Shown here: positions 36,414 through 45,309 of the stretch, in pieces | Position numbering within the stretch: the stretch's first letter is position 1 | Layout: the number at the start of each line of letters is the position of its first letter | NCBI GenBank assembly: GCA_937871985.1 | Contig: CALMPB010000342.1 | Location: 1-64,000 of the forward strand | Origin: an uncultured Burkholderiaceae bacterium | GTDB lineage: Bacteria > Pseudomonadota > Gammaproteobacteria > Burkholderiales > Burkholderiaceae | Direction of reading: 5' to 3' | DNA: 64,000 bases | Position numbers and translations under genes: made by a program | Notes under the pieces: model-generated | What the model was told of the DNA's origin: nothing | The model's database searches: none | The model's input: only the letters and a program-made list of their open reading frames with translations

Positions 36414-39122
36414 CTAGGCTGCCCTGAGCATCTGGTTGATCTGGGGCAGGCACGACCCGCAACCCGTGCCGCACTTGAGGGTTTCCTTGATCTGCGCCAG
36501 GCTCAGGCCTTTGGCGATGGCTTGCGTGATGGCCTGGTCGCTCACATTCTCGCAGGTGCATACGATGCGGGCGCGGCTTGCGGCGGGGCCCCGGCCCATG
36601 AGGACCTGGGTGGCGCTTTCGGGGGCGATGCCGCTTTCGGCCCACATCAGCAAGGCTTCATGGGCGCGGGTATCGCCGGCCAGCAGGAAGGCGTCGATGC
36701 CGTGTTCCGCGCGCTGGATCCGGCGCACCAGCCCGTGCGACGGGTCGTCGAAGGCCAGGTCGGCCTGCTCCAGGTTCAGGTCGCTGATGAGTTCGGCCAG
36801 CAGCGAGGGGTCGGCGGCCGTCGCCGCCAGCCGCAGCCGAACGCCTTCGCCGCCCACGGCGGAGGGCAGGATCACGGCGTAGGGAAACACCTTGAGCCAT
36901 TTGGCGAGCCTGCTTCGCCAGGGGCTTATCGAGCCTCGCACCCATGCGCAGGCCCGCCAGGGGTATTTCACGGCTTCGACCCCAACGGCGCTGTGCTTGA
37001 GCTCCGGCTGGTGCGAGATGGGGTCGCGCGCATTGCCGGCCAGGGCGTTGACGCCGTCTCCGGCCATGAAGCCGCTGCCCCAGTGCATGGGCATGTAGGC
37101 CTGGCCGGACTGGATATCCGGGGAGGCGCGGGCAGGCACGACGACATGGCCGCGGCGGGATTTGACCTTGACCAGGGCGTCGTCGTCGAGGCGATAGCGC
37201 CGCATGTCGGCCGGGTTCAGGGCGATGAAGGGTTCTTCCGCGTGCCTCGTCAGCGAAGGAACGAGGCCGGTGCGGCTCATGGTGTGCCATTGGTCGCGCA
37301 GCCTGCCGGTGGTCAGGTGCAGCGGAAACTGCGCCGATACCTTCTCCGCGACGGGGGTGTAGCCGACGTCGAGGAAATTGGCCCGTCCGGTTTCGGTGGG
37401 GAAGCGGCCGTCTTCATACAGGCGCGCGGCGCCTTGCCGGCTGGCGGAGTAGGGCCATTGTTGCGGGCCTTCGGCGTCCAGCACTGCGTGGCTCAGCGCG
37501 CTGTAGTCGAGATCGCGCCCTTTGGTTGTGCGTGCGTGCTCGTCGAAGATCCGCGCTTCGTCTGGGTAATCGAACAAAGCGGCCTTGGCCGGCGCGATGC
37601 GCCCGGCCAGCCGCCGGGCGACGGCGCAAGCCAGCTTCCAATCGGCCATTGCCTCGCCGGGCGGCGCGATGGCCGCTCGCACACGGCTGATGCGCCGTTC
37701 CGAGTTGGTGACCGTGCCTTCCTTTTCGGGCCAGGTCGCCGCCGGCAGAACCAGGTCGGCATAGGCCAGGGTCTCCGTGTTGGCGAAGGCCTCCTGCACG
37801 ATGACCATCTCGGCCCTTTGCAGTGCGGCCCGCACCCTGGCTTGATCCGGCAAGGATTGGGCCGGATTGGTGGCGGCGATCCAGAGCACTTTGATCCTGC
37901 CGTCGAGCAGGGCATCGAACATGTCGATGGCGGTGCGGCCCGGGGCGCCGGGCAGTTCGTCCACGCCCCAAAGATCGGCGACTTCCTGGCGATGCCGGGC
38001 ATTGGCCGGGTCGCGGTGGCCGGGCAGCAGCGTTGCCATGCCGCCGGCTTCCCGCCCGCCCATGGCGTTGGGTTGCCCGGTCAGCGAAAAAGGTCCGGCG
38101 CCTTTCATGCCGATCTGCCCGGTGGCCAGGTGCAGATGGATGAGCGCCGCGTTCTTGGCGGTGCCGCTGCTGGATTGGTTGAGCCCCATGGTATAGAGCG
38201 ACAGGGCCGATCCGGCGCAGCCGAACCATTGCGCGGCACGGACGATATCACCGGCCGGCACGCCGCAGATGTCCTGCACGGCGCGCGGCGTGAATTCGTG
38301 GATGCGTTGCTTGAGTTCCTTGAATCCTTGGGTGTGATGTTCGATATAGCGTTTGTCGATCAAGTCTTCCCAGACCAGCACGTTCAACATGGCATGGAAC
38401 AAGGCCACATCCGTGCCCGGCGCAACGGCCAGGTGCAGATCGGCGATGTCGCAGGTGTCGGTGCGGCGCGGGTCGATCACGATGATTTTCATCTCCGGAC
38501 GCGCCGCCTTGGCCGCGCTCAGGCGGCGGAACAGCACCGGATGGGCGTAAGCCATGTTGGAGCCGGCGATCATGACGGTGTCGGCGTGATCCAGATCGTC
38601 GTAGCAGGCGGGCGGAGCGTCGGCGCCCAGCGTGGCCTTGTAGCCCGACACCGCGCTGGACATGCACAGCCGCGAATTGGTGTCGATGTTGTTGGTGCCG
38701 ACCAGGCCGCGCGCCAGCTTGTTGAAGACCGCGTAGTCCTCGGTAAGGAGCTGGCCCGAAAGATAGAAGCCCACGGCATCGGAGCCGTGCTCCCGGATGA
38801 CCTGCGCCAGTTTCGCGGCGGCGGCGTCGAAGGCGGCGTCCAGCGCCATGGGCTGGAGGGCCTCGCCCTTGCCGGGGCGCCATTGGGCGGTCAGTATGCG
38901 GCTGCCGTCGCTGCGCACGGTTTCGGGCAGCGCCATGCCTTTGCTGCAGAGTTTGCCCCGGTTTGAAGGGTGGTCGGGATCGCCGGCGATGTGCACCACT
39001 TGCTGGCCGGCGGCGTGTATTTGCACGCCGCAGCCGGTGCCGCAATAGCAGCAAACCGATGCGACGCTGCGTATTGCGGCGCCGGGCCTCGGCCCGGACA
39101 TGCTTGTGGCCGGTGCGTTCAC
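36414..39122 (-). CDS. nasA: Assimilatory nitrate reductase catalytic subunit (GTG start)
   Basis: This 902-residue Mo-bis-MGD enzyme reduces nitrate to nitrite in the cytoplasm; it has no signal peptide. The N-terminal [4Fe-4S] site is C-C-Y-C-G-T-G-C-G with L-C-S-K-G. The C-terminus carries a BFD-like [2Fe-2S] domain (C-T-C-E-N and C-G-T-G-C-G-S-C), the fused type found in many assimilatory enzymes. I chose GTG 39122 because AAGG lies upstream and it begins 4 bases after nirD; ATG 39101 is the alternative. It is the last gene of the nitrate operon. Confidence 0.92.
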   Translation of the reverse strand: MNAPATSMSGPRPGAAIRSVASVCCYCGTGCGVQIHAAGQQVVHIAGDPDHPSNRGKLCSKGMALPETVRSDGSRILTAQWRPGKGEALQPMALDAAFDAAAAKLAQVIREHGSDAVGFYLSGQLLTEDYAVFNKLARGLVGTNNIDTNSRLCMSSAVSGYKATLGADAPPACYDDLDHADTVMIAGSNMAYAHPVLFRRLSAAKAARPEMKIIVIDPRRTDTCDIADLHLAVAPGTDVALFHAMLNVLVWEDLIDKRYIEHHTQGFKELKQRIHEFTPRAVQDICGVPAGDIVRAAQWFGCAGSALSLYTMGLNQSSSGTAKNAALIHLHLATGQIGMKGAGPFSLTGQPNAMGGREAGGMATLLPGHRDPANARHRQEVADLWGVDELPGAPGRTAIDMFDALLDGRIKVLWIAATNPAQSLPDQARVRAALQRAEMVIVQEAFANTETLAYADLVLPAATWPEKEGTVTNSERRISRVRAAIAPPGEAMADWKLACAVARRLAGRIAPAKAALFDYPDEARIFDEHARTTKGRDLDYSALSHAVLDAEGPQQWPYSASRQGAARLYEDGRFPTETGRANFLDVGYTPVAEKVSAQFPLHLTTGRLRDQWHTMSRTGLVPSLTRHAEEPFIALNPADMRRYRLDDDALVKVKSRRGHVVVPARASPDIQSGQAYMPMHWGSGFMAGDGVNALAGNARDPISHQPELKHSAVGVEAVKYPWRACAWVRGSISPWRSRLAKWLKVFPYAVILPSAVGGEGVRLRLAATAADPSLLAELISDLNLEQADLAFDDPSHGLVRRIQRAEHGIDAFLLAGDTRAHEALLMWAESGIAPESATQVLMGRGPAASRARIVCTCENVSDQAITQAIAKGLSLAQIKETLKCGTGCGSCLPQINQMLRAA

Positions 39123-39126
39123 GGCT

Positions 39127-39465
39127 TTAGCCTTGCGTGGAAAGGTTCAGGTAGATGCGTTCGCCCTCGACCCGCAGCGCGATCTTGCGAACCCGGCCTT
39201 CGTCGGGCGCCTGGGCCTGGCCGTCTTCCAGGTCGATGGTCCAGCTGTGCAGCGGGCAGGTGACGGCGTGCCCGTGAACCAGGCCGCAGGAAAGCGGACC
39301 GCCCTTGTGGGGGCAGCAGTCGACGATGGCGAAGATCCGGTCGTCCGAGCTGCGGAACACCGCGATGTCGTCATGCCCCGCGCGTTTGACGATGCGGGCT
39401 CCCAGGGCGGGTATGTCGCCGATGTTGCACACGGGCGTCCATTCGGAAAGTAAGGTTGCGTTCAT
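39127..39465 (-). CDS. nirD: Nitrite reductase small subunit (Rieske-type)
   Basis: This 112-residue partner of NirB has a Rieske-like fold with both ligand pairs present, C-C-P-H-K-G-G-P-L-S and C-P-L-H-S-W. It therefore probably binds a [2Fe-2S] cluster, unlike enteric NirD proteins that lack the ligands. The start at 39465 (M-N-A-T-L-L-S) fits the family; an ORF extension into nirB is unlikely. It follows nirB by 7 bases. Confidence 0.92.
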   Translation of the reverse strand: MNATLLSEWTPVCNIGDIPALGARIVKRAGHDDIAVFRSSDDRIFAIVDCCPHKGGPLSCGLVHGHAVTCPLHSWTIDLEDGQAQAPDEGRVRKIALRVEGERIYLNLSTQG

Positions 39466-39472
39466 GGTCGTC

Positions 39473-41908
39473 CTAGATGTGAAGAGCTTCGAATTCGCGG
39501 CGGGTCGCGGGGCTTTCAATGCGTTCGGCCCAGGGGTCGGTTTCGAACGACAGCGCGAACTTCAGGCGGGCATAGAGTTCGGCGCGGCCGGCGGGGTCGT
39601 CGACCACGCGCGCCTTGGCGTGATCCAGGCCGACGCGGCTCAGGTAGTGGCAGGTGCGTTCGAGGTAGAACGCTTCCTCGCGATAAAGCTGCAGGAAGGC
39701 GCCACTGTATTCCAGCACTTCGTCATGCGTTTGAACCTTGGCGAAGAATTGCGCCACTTCGGTCTTGATGCCGCCGTTGCCGCCCACATACAGCTCCCAT
39801 CCGGAATCCACGGCGATGATGCCGACGTCCTTGATCCCGGATTCGGCGCAATTGCGCGGGCAGCCCGAGACGGCCAGCTTGACCTTGTGGGGGCTGCTCA
39901 TGCCGACCAGTTCTTTTTCCAGCGCGATGCCCATGCCGGTGGAGTCCTGCGTGCCGAAGCGGCAGAATTCCTTGCCCACGCAGGTCTTGACGGTGCGCAG
40001 CGTCTTGCCGTAGGCGTGGCCCGACGGCATGTCCAGGTCTTTCCAGACGCTGGGCAGGTCTTCCTTCTTGATGCCCAGCAAGTCGATGCGCTGGCCGCCC
40101 GTCACCTTGACCATGGGAACCTGGTATTTATCGGCCACGTCGGCGATGCGGCGCAGTTCGGCGGCGCTGGTCACGCCGCCCCACATGCGGGGCACGACCG
40201 AATAGGTGCCGTCTTTCTGGATATTGGCATGCACCCGTTCGTTGACCAGGTGGGATTGCGCGTCGTCCCTGGCCTCGCCGGGCCAGGTGGACGTCAGGTA
40301 ATAGTTCAGCGCGGGCCGGCAGCTTGCGCAGCCGTCCACCGTGCCCCACTCCAGGAAACGCAGGGTCTGGGCAATGGAAGTCAGGTGTTGTTCCTTGATG
40401 GCCTTGCGAACCTGGCCGTGGGTGAATTCGGTGCAGCCGCACATGGGTTTTTCCGACTTCGGCTTGATGTCGGCGGCGCCGCCTATGCAACTGATAAGAA
40501 GCTGTTCCACCAGGCCGGTGCACGAGCCGCAGGAGCTGGCCGCCTTGGTGTGCTTCTTGATTTCGTCGACGGTGAACAAGCCTTGTTCGCGGATCGCCTT
40601 GACGATGGTGCCTTTGCATACGCCGTTGCAGCCGCATATCTCGGCGCCGTCCGGCATGCCGGCCACGCTGCTTTCGCCCGCATGGCCCGTGTCGCCCAGC
40701 GCGCCCTCGCCGAACATCAAGTGCTCGCGCAGTTCGGCGATGGATTTGGCTTCGCGGATGAGGCGGAAATACCAGGCGCCGTCCACGGTGTCGCCGTACA
40801 GGCAGGCGCCGACCAGCTTGTCGCCGCGGATGACCAGTTTCTTGTAGACGCCGCCCACGGGGTCGGCCAGGGTAATGGCTTCGGTGCCGTCGCTGTCGTT
40901 GAAGTCGCCCGCGGAGAACACGTCGATGCCGGTAACCTTGAGCTTGGTGGAGGTGGCGCTGCCCGCGTAGCGTCCGATGCCGTGGAAGGCCAGGTGGTTG
41001 GCGGCGACCTTGGCCTGTTCGAACAGCGGGGCGACCAGGCCGTAGGCGACGCCCCGGTGGCTGACGCACTCGCCCACGGCGTAGACGCTGGGGTCGTAGG
41101 TTTGCAGGGTGTCGTTGACGACGATGCCGCGATCCGTGTAGATGCCGGCCTGCTCGGCCAGTTCGGTGTTGGGCCGGATGCCCACCGCCATGACGACCAG
41201 GTCCGTCGCCAGTTCGGAGCCGTCCTTGAAGCGCAGGCCCGAGACGCGGCCTCGCGCGTCGCCCAGCACGGCCTCGGTGTGGCGATTCATCAGGAAGTCC
41301 AGGCCGCGTTTTTCAAGGCTGGTCTGCAGCATGCGGGCGGCGGCCGCGTCGAGCTGGCGATCCAGCAGGGCGTCGCCCAGATGCACGACCGATACCTTCA
41401 TGCCGCGCGAAGCCAGGCCGTTGGCGGCTTCCAGGCCGAGCAGGCCGCCGCCGATGACCGTGGCGTGCTTGAGGCGCGCCGCGGCGTCGATCATGAGGTC
41501 GACGTCGCGAATGTCGCGGAAAGAGAGCACGCCTTCCAGGTCGTTGCCCGGCACGGGCAGGATGAATGGATTGGAGCCGGTGGCGATGAGCAGGCGGTCG
41601 TATTTGACGATGCTGCCGTCGTCGGCAATCACTTCCTTGCGGGCGCGGTTGATTTTCGTGACCCGGCAGTTCATTTTCAGGGTAATGCCGTTGTCCGCGT
41701 ACCAGCTGACGTCGTTGAGGATGATGTCCTTGATGGTCTGTTCGCCGGTCAGTACGGGCGACAGCAGGATGCGGTTGTAGTTGGGGTAGGGCTCGGCGCC
41801 GAACACCGTAATGTCGTACAAGTCGGGATCGAGCTTGAGCAGTTCTTCCAGGGTGCGGATGCCGGCCATGCCGTTGCCGACGACCACGAGTTTCATGGTT
41901 TTGTTCAT
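39473..41908 (-). CDS. nirB: NAD(P)H-dependent nitrite reductase large subunit
   Basis: This 811-residue cytoplasmic enzyme reduces nitrite to ammonium. In order it has an FAD/NAD domain (V-V-G-N-G-M-A-G and V-I-G-G-G-L-L-G-L-E), two BFD-like [2Fe-2S] segments (C-G-C-N-G-V-C-K-G with C-G-S-C; C-G-C-T with C-A-S-C), and the sulfite/nitrite reductase domains. The siroheme-[4Fe-4S] cysteines are in C-V-G-K-E-F-C and C-P-R-N-C. The start at 41908 overlaps the stop of the upstream ATPase gene by four bases. Confidence 0.95.
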   Translation of the reverse strand: MNKTMKLVVVGNGMAGIRTLEELLKLDPDLYDITVFGAEPYPNYNRILLSPVLTGEQTIKDIILNDVSWYADNGITLKMNCRVTKINRARKEVIADDGSIVKYDRLLIATGSNPFILPVPGNDLEGVLSFRDIRDVDLMIDAAARLKHATVIGGGLLGLEAANGLASRGMKVSVVHLGDALLDRQLDAAAARMLQTSLEKRGLDFLMNRHTEAVLGDARGRVSGLRFKDGSELATDLVVMAVGIRPNTELAEQAGIYTDRGIVVNDTLQTYDPSVYAVGECVSHRGVAYGLVAPLFEQAKVAANHLAFHGIGRYAGSATSTKLKVTGIDVFSAGDFNDSDGTEAITLADPVGGVYKKLVIRGDKLVGACLYGDTVDGAWYFRLIREAKSIAELREHLMFGEGALGDTGHAGESSVAGMPDGAEICGCNGVCKGTIVKAIREQGLFTVDEIKKHTKAASSCGSCTGLVEQLLISCIGGAADIKPKSEKPMCGCTEFTHGQVRKAIKEQHLTSIAQTLRFLEWGTVDGCASCRPALNYYLTSTWPGEARDDAQSHLVNERVHANIQKDGTYSVVPRMWGGVTSAAELRRIADVADKYQVPMVKVTGGQRIDLLGIKKEDLPSVWKDLDMPSGHAYGKTLRTVKTCVGKEFCRFGTQDSTGMGIALEKELVGMSSPHKVKLAVSGCPRNCAESGIKDVGIIAVDSGWELYVGGNGGIKTEVAQFFAKVQTHDEVLEYSGAFLQLYREEAFYLERTCHYLSRVGLDHAKARVVDDPAGRAELYARLKFALSFETDPWAERIESPATRREFEALHI

Positions 41909-42807
41909 GATGCTTCCACCGTAGCTGGGTTTTCGTTTCTTTCCATTCTTTCCATATGGCCTGCGCCTGTCGTTGCGGTTTGCGGGGCAGCGGGCGCTGC
42001 AGCAGGTTTCACACCCGCCCGCGGATCGAGGCGGCGCTGGTGCAAAAAGCGCATGACGGCGGCGCGGCACGATGCGTAGCCGGGGTCGCCGACAAGAGCC
42101 AGTCGGCTGCGGGGGCGAGGAAGGGGCACGTCGAGTATTTCGCCTATGGTGGCGGCCGGGCCATTGCTCAACATGACGATGCGGTCCGACAGAAGCACGG
42201 CTTCGTCGACGTCGTGGGTCACCATGATGGTCGTCGTGCCGGTGCCGGCCACGATGCGCAGCAGTTCGTCCTGAAGATGCGCCCGCGTCAACGAATCCAG
42301 CGCGCCGAACGGTTCGTCCAGGAGCAGCACTTTGGGCTCGATGGCCAAGGCCCGCGCAATGCCCACGCGCTGCTTCATGCCGCCGGAGATTTCGTGGGGC
42401 AGTTTATGTTCGGCGTGCCGCAGTCCGACCATGTTCAATGCGGCCGAGGCCCTGGCCCGAAGCTGGCGCTTGTTTTCCGTTTTCGCGAACACGCGCTCCA
42501 CGGCCAGGTAGACGTTCTGGTGGCAGTTGAGCCAGGGCAGCAAAGAATGGTTCTGAAACACCATGGCGCGATCCGGACCCGGCCCCTTGATTTCCCGGCC
42601 GGCGCACAGCAGCACGCCTTCGGTGGGCTGGGTCAGGCCGGCGATGAGATTCAGCAGTGTGGATTTGCCGCAGCCCGAGTGGCCGATCAATGACACGAAC
42701 TCGCCCTGGCGCACGGCAAGATTGATGTCCTTCAGGGCCACGAAGGGTCCGTTGCGGGTGTCGAACGACTGGCCCGCGTATTCGATGCTGACGTACTTGT
42801 CGTTCAT
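41905..42807 (-). CDS. nrtD: Nitrate ABC transporter ATPase (NrtD/NasD type)
   Basis: This 300-residue ATPase of the nitrate/sulfonate/taurine class has Walker [10 protein letters not shown] (about 42-50), signature I-S-G-G-M-K-Q-R and Walker B V-L-L-L-D-E-P. The roughly 50-residue tail is Ala/Pro-rich and not typical of the domain, so it may be a linker of no strict function. The gene lies between the permease gene (4 bases away) and nirB (overlapping). Confidence 0.9.
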   Translation of the reverse strand: MNDKYVSIEYAGQSFDTRNGPFVALKDINLAVRQGEFVSLIGHSGCGKSTLLNLIAGLTQPTEGVLLCAGREIKGPGPDRAMVFQNHSLLPWLNCHQNVYLAVERVFAKTENKRQLRARASAALNMVGLRHAEHKLPHEISGGMKQRVGIARALAIEPKVLLLDEPFGALDSLTRAHLQDELLRIVAGTGTTTIMVTHDVDEAVLLSDRIVMLSNGPAATIGEILDVPLPRPRSRLALVGDPGYASCRAAVMRFLHQRRLDPRAGVKPAAAPAAPQTATTGAGHMERMERNENPATVEAS

Positions 42808-42811
42808 GGGT

Positions 42812-43642
42812 TCACCCCTCTTTGTGGCTGTAGCGCCGGCCCAGCGCGAGCAGGGCGGCGTCCAGCAGCATGCCGACCACGCCGATGACGAATACCGCGA
42901 TCAGGATGTGCTCGACGTTCATGTTGTTCCATTCGTCCCAAAGCCAGAAGCCGATGCCGGTGCCGCCGGTCAGCATCTCGGCGGCCACGATGACGAGCCA
43001 GGCGGTGCCGATGGACAGGCGTGTGCCGGTGATCAGGTAGGGCAGGACGGACGGCAGAAGTATGCTTTTGAATACCTTCCACTCGGAGAGATCCAGCACG
43101 CGGGCCACGTTCAGATAGTCCTGCGGAATGCGCCGCACGCCGTCGGCCGTGTTGATGATGATGGGCCAGATGGAGCAGATGAAAATGGCCCAGATCGCGG
43201 CGGGGTTGGCGGCGCGGAACAGCAGCAGGCCCAGAGGCAGCCAGGCCAGCGGGGAGACGGGCCGCAGCAGGCTGATGACGGGCGAGCAGATGGCGTTCAG
43301 CGTCTTGAACCGGCCGATCAGGAATCCGGCGGGAATGCCGACGGCCGCCGCCAGCAAAAAGCCCATCGCGACGCGGCCCAGCGAAGCCAGGATGTTCCAG
43401 CCCATGCCGACATCGTTCGGGCCGGTGCGATGGAAGGGATGCTCGAATACCTGGATGGCGGAGGCCAGCGTGGGCCATGGCCCGGGAATTTCGGGAATGC
43501 GCAGGCTGATCAGCTGCCACGCGATGACAAGCAAGACGCCGCCGGCGGCGGGGCCGGCGCAGGCGGCGAGCACGCCTGCGGCACGGTTGCGCCAGGAGGG
43601 GGTGCTCAGTCGGGTGGCGGGCGGGGCGGCAAGGGTATCCAT
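42812..43642 (-). CDS. nrtB: Nitrate ABC transporter permease (NrtB type)
   Basis: This 276-residue inner-membrane permease has about six helices and a BPD-transport coupling loop in the R-P-V-S-P-L-A-W-L-P-L-G region. The sequence W-D-E-W-N-N near the C-terminus is characteristic of NrtB. The start at 43642 has AGGAAA upstream. It probably imports nitrate (or nitrite) with NrtA and NrtD. Confidence 0.9.
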   Translation of the reverse strand: MDTLAAPPATRLSTPSWRNRAAGVLAACAGPAAGGVLLVIAWQLISLRIPEIPGPWPTLASAIQVFEHPFHRTGPNDVGMGWNILASLGRVAMGFLLAAAVGIPAGFLIGRFKTLNAICSPVISLLRPVSPLAWLPLGLLLFRAANPAAIWAIFICSIWPIIINTADGVRRIPQDYLNVARVLDLSEWKVFKSILLPSVLPYLITGTRLSIGTAWLVIVAAEMLTGGTGIGFWLWDEWNNMNVEHILIAVFVIGVVGMLLDAALLALGRRYSHKEG

Positions 43643-43649
43643 GGTTTTC

Positions 43650-44948
43650 CTAGGTTGAAGCGTGAATCTTGAAGCTGTCGGCATAGGCGGCGGGATTGCT
43701 GCCGTCCCATACGACGCCGTCCATGAGGCGGCTGGATCGGCTTTCCGATGTGGGCAGCGCCGCTCCGGCGGCGGTGGCGGCTTGCTTGTACAGGTCGATG
43801 CGATTGACCTGCCTGGCGACGGCCAGGTAGTCGGGGTGCTTGTCGAGCAGGCCCCAGCGCTTGTGCTGGGTCAGGAACCACATGCCGTCGCTCAGGTAGG
43901 GAAACGTCGCCGCGCCCTCGCCGTAGAAGCGCATGGGGTGCTTGTCCGTCCACGCCTTGCCAAGGCCATTGGTATAGCGGCCGAGCATGCGGTCGACGAT
44001 GATGTCGGGGCTGACGTTGACGTACGATTTGGCGGCGATGGTCTGCGCGGCCTTGCGCGTGTTTTCGGGCGAATCGTCTATCCATTTGCCGGCCTCCAGA
44101 ATGGCGGCCGTGACGGCGCGGGCGGTGTTGGGATGCTGCCGGACGAAATCCGCGCGCGCGCCCAGCACTTTTTCGGGGTGATCGGCCCAGATGTCCTGCG
44201 AGGTGGCCGCGCTGAAGCCGACCTTGTCGGCAATGCTGCGGGCATTCCAGGGTTCTCCCACGCAGAAGCCGTCCATATTGCCGATGCGCATGTTGGCGAC
44301 CATTTGCGGGGGCGGCACGGTGACGGCGCGGATATCCTTGACGGGGTCGATGCCGTAGGCGGCCAGCCAGTAGTACAGCCACATGGCGTGCGTGCCGGTG
44401 GGGAAGGTATGGGCGAACGTGTAGGTTCTGGGGTTGGCCGAAATGGCTTTTTTCAGGCTTTCGCCATCGACGGCGCCGGCATCGCGCAATTGGTTCGACA
44501 GGGTAATGCCCTGGCCGTTCTGGTTCAGGCCCATCAGGACCGACATGTCGTGCTGCTGGCCCGCGATGCCCAGGTGCATGCCGTAGATCAAGCCGTAGAG
44601 GACGTGGGCGAAATCCAGGCCGCCGCTGGCGAGTTTTTCGCGCAGTCCCGCCCACGAGGTTTCTTTGCTGGGGATGATGGTAACGCCGTGCTTTTTGTCC
44701 AGCCCCAGCACCGACGCCATGACGATGGGAGCGCAGTCCGTCAGCGGAATGAAGCCGATCCTGACCTCGGGCTTTTCCGGGGCGTCCGAGCCCGCGGCCC
44801 AGGCCGCCGGTTTGAGAACGGCGTCGGCCATTGCGATGGCGCCCAGGCTTGCGGTGGCCTTTGCGGCGTCTCCAAGCCAGCGACGGCGCGACGGGTTGAT
44901 GGCTGGACCGGCGCCGCCGGCGGTTCTGGAGGGTTTGACGGTGTTCAT
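43650..44948 (-). CDS. nrtA: Nitrate-binding protein (NrtA type, Tat signal)
   Basis: This 432-residue binding protein has a twin-arginine leader (S-R-R-R-W-L-G-D-A-A-K near 20-30) and ends its signal near A-W-A-A. It has NrtA-family blocks such as V-R-I-G-F-I-P-L-T-D and G-E-P-W-N-A-R. AGGAAC precedes the ATG. It is the first gene of the leftward operon nrtA-nrtB-nrtD-nirB-nirD-nasA. A near-perfect sigma-54 promoter lies about 93 bases upstream of the start codon. Confidence 0.9.
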   Translation of the reverse strand: MNTVKPSRTAGGAGPAINPSRRRWLGDAAKATASLGAIAMADAVLKPAAWAAGSDAPEKPEVRIGFIPLTDCAPIVMASVLGLDKKHGVTIIPSKETSWAGLREKLASGGLDFAHVLYGLIYGMHLGIAGQQHDMSVLMGLNQNGQGITLSNQLRDAGAVDGESLKKAISANPRTYTFAHTFPTGTHAMWLYYWLAAYGIDPVKDIRAVTVPPPQMVANMRIGNMDGFCVGEPWNARSIADKVGFSAATSQDIWADHPEKVLGARADFVRQHPNTARAVTAAILEAGKWIDDSPENTRKAAQTIAAKSYVNVSPDIIVDRMLGRYTNGLGKAWTDKHPMRFYGEGAATFPYLSDGMWFLTQHKRWGLLDKHPDYLAVARQVNRIDLYKQAATAAGAALPTSESRSSRLMDGVVWDGSNPAAYADSFKIHAST

Positions 44949-45309
44949 GGCTGTTCCTGTTTCCTTTTGCGGCGAAGGCAACGCCCTGGTCTTGCGCTTG
45001 CGCCGGCCGGTTGCGCAATTGGGCGCCGCAAGTACAGCCAAGCAAATACCGTGCCAGGTTTGAGTCGAATAGTCGGGAGGCTTGGCGCTGGCGGGAGCGA
45101 AGAGGCTCTTGCCGGCATTGCGCGGCAATGGCCGAGGGAGTCGGCGGAGCGGATCGTCGTTTTGAGTCTGGGCGGCCGCGCACCTCGATCGGGCGCGGTG
45201 CGACAAAATGGGGCGCAGTGGACGCTGCGCGGACGGCGGGCGCCCGCTTTGAGTATGATGACGCCTGGGCGCACAGACGTGGGCGCGGGGTCGAGAAAGG
45301 GGGAGCCGG
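44949..45309. other. Divergent intergenic region upstream of nrtA
   Basis: These 361 bases separate nrtA from the rightward double-HTH LysR gene. A sigma-54 site for nrtA is listed separately. A candidate activator dyad, GCGCAG-N6-CTGCGC, lies around 45214-45231 but is not a clear NtrC box. I see no gene here; short frames look like noise. Confidence 0.45.
45041..45056 (-). promoter_or_regulatory. Sigma-54 promoter of the nitrate assimilation operon
   Basis: Reading leftwards, the sequence is TGGCAC-N5-TTGCT, with G next to TGGCAC. It matches the -24/-12 consensus TGGCACG-N4-TTGC[AT] at every conserved base. Transcription would begin near 45030, about 80 bases before nrtA. Sigma-54 control implies activation by NtrC or a similar enhancer-binding protein under nitrogen limitation. 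Confidence 0.85.

Noticed and set aside
36522..38966. Plus-strand open frame of 814 codons opposite nasA
   Set aside because: It mirrors the codon bias of nasA. The nasA reading has clear cofactor motifs; this frame has none.
39305..42079. Plus-strand open frame of 924 codons opposite nirB and nrtD
   Set aside because: It lies antisense to nirB, whose siroheme, FAD and iron-sulfur motifs are intact. The sequence here is Gly/Ala/Val-rich with no domain pattern.
45187..45210. CGCACC...GGTGCG dyad as an NtrC site upstream of nrtA
   Set aside because: The spacer is about 12 bases, too long for the usual NtrC half-site spacing, so I did not annotate it as an enhancer.
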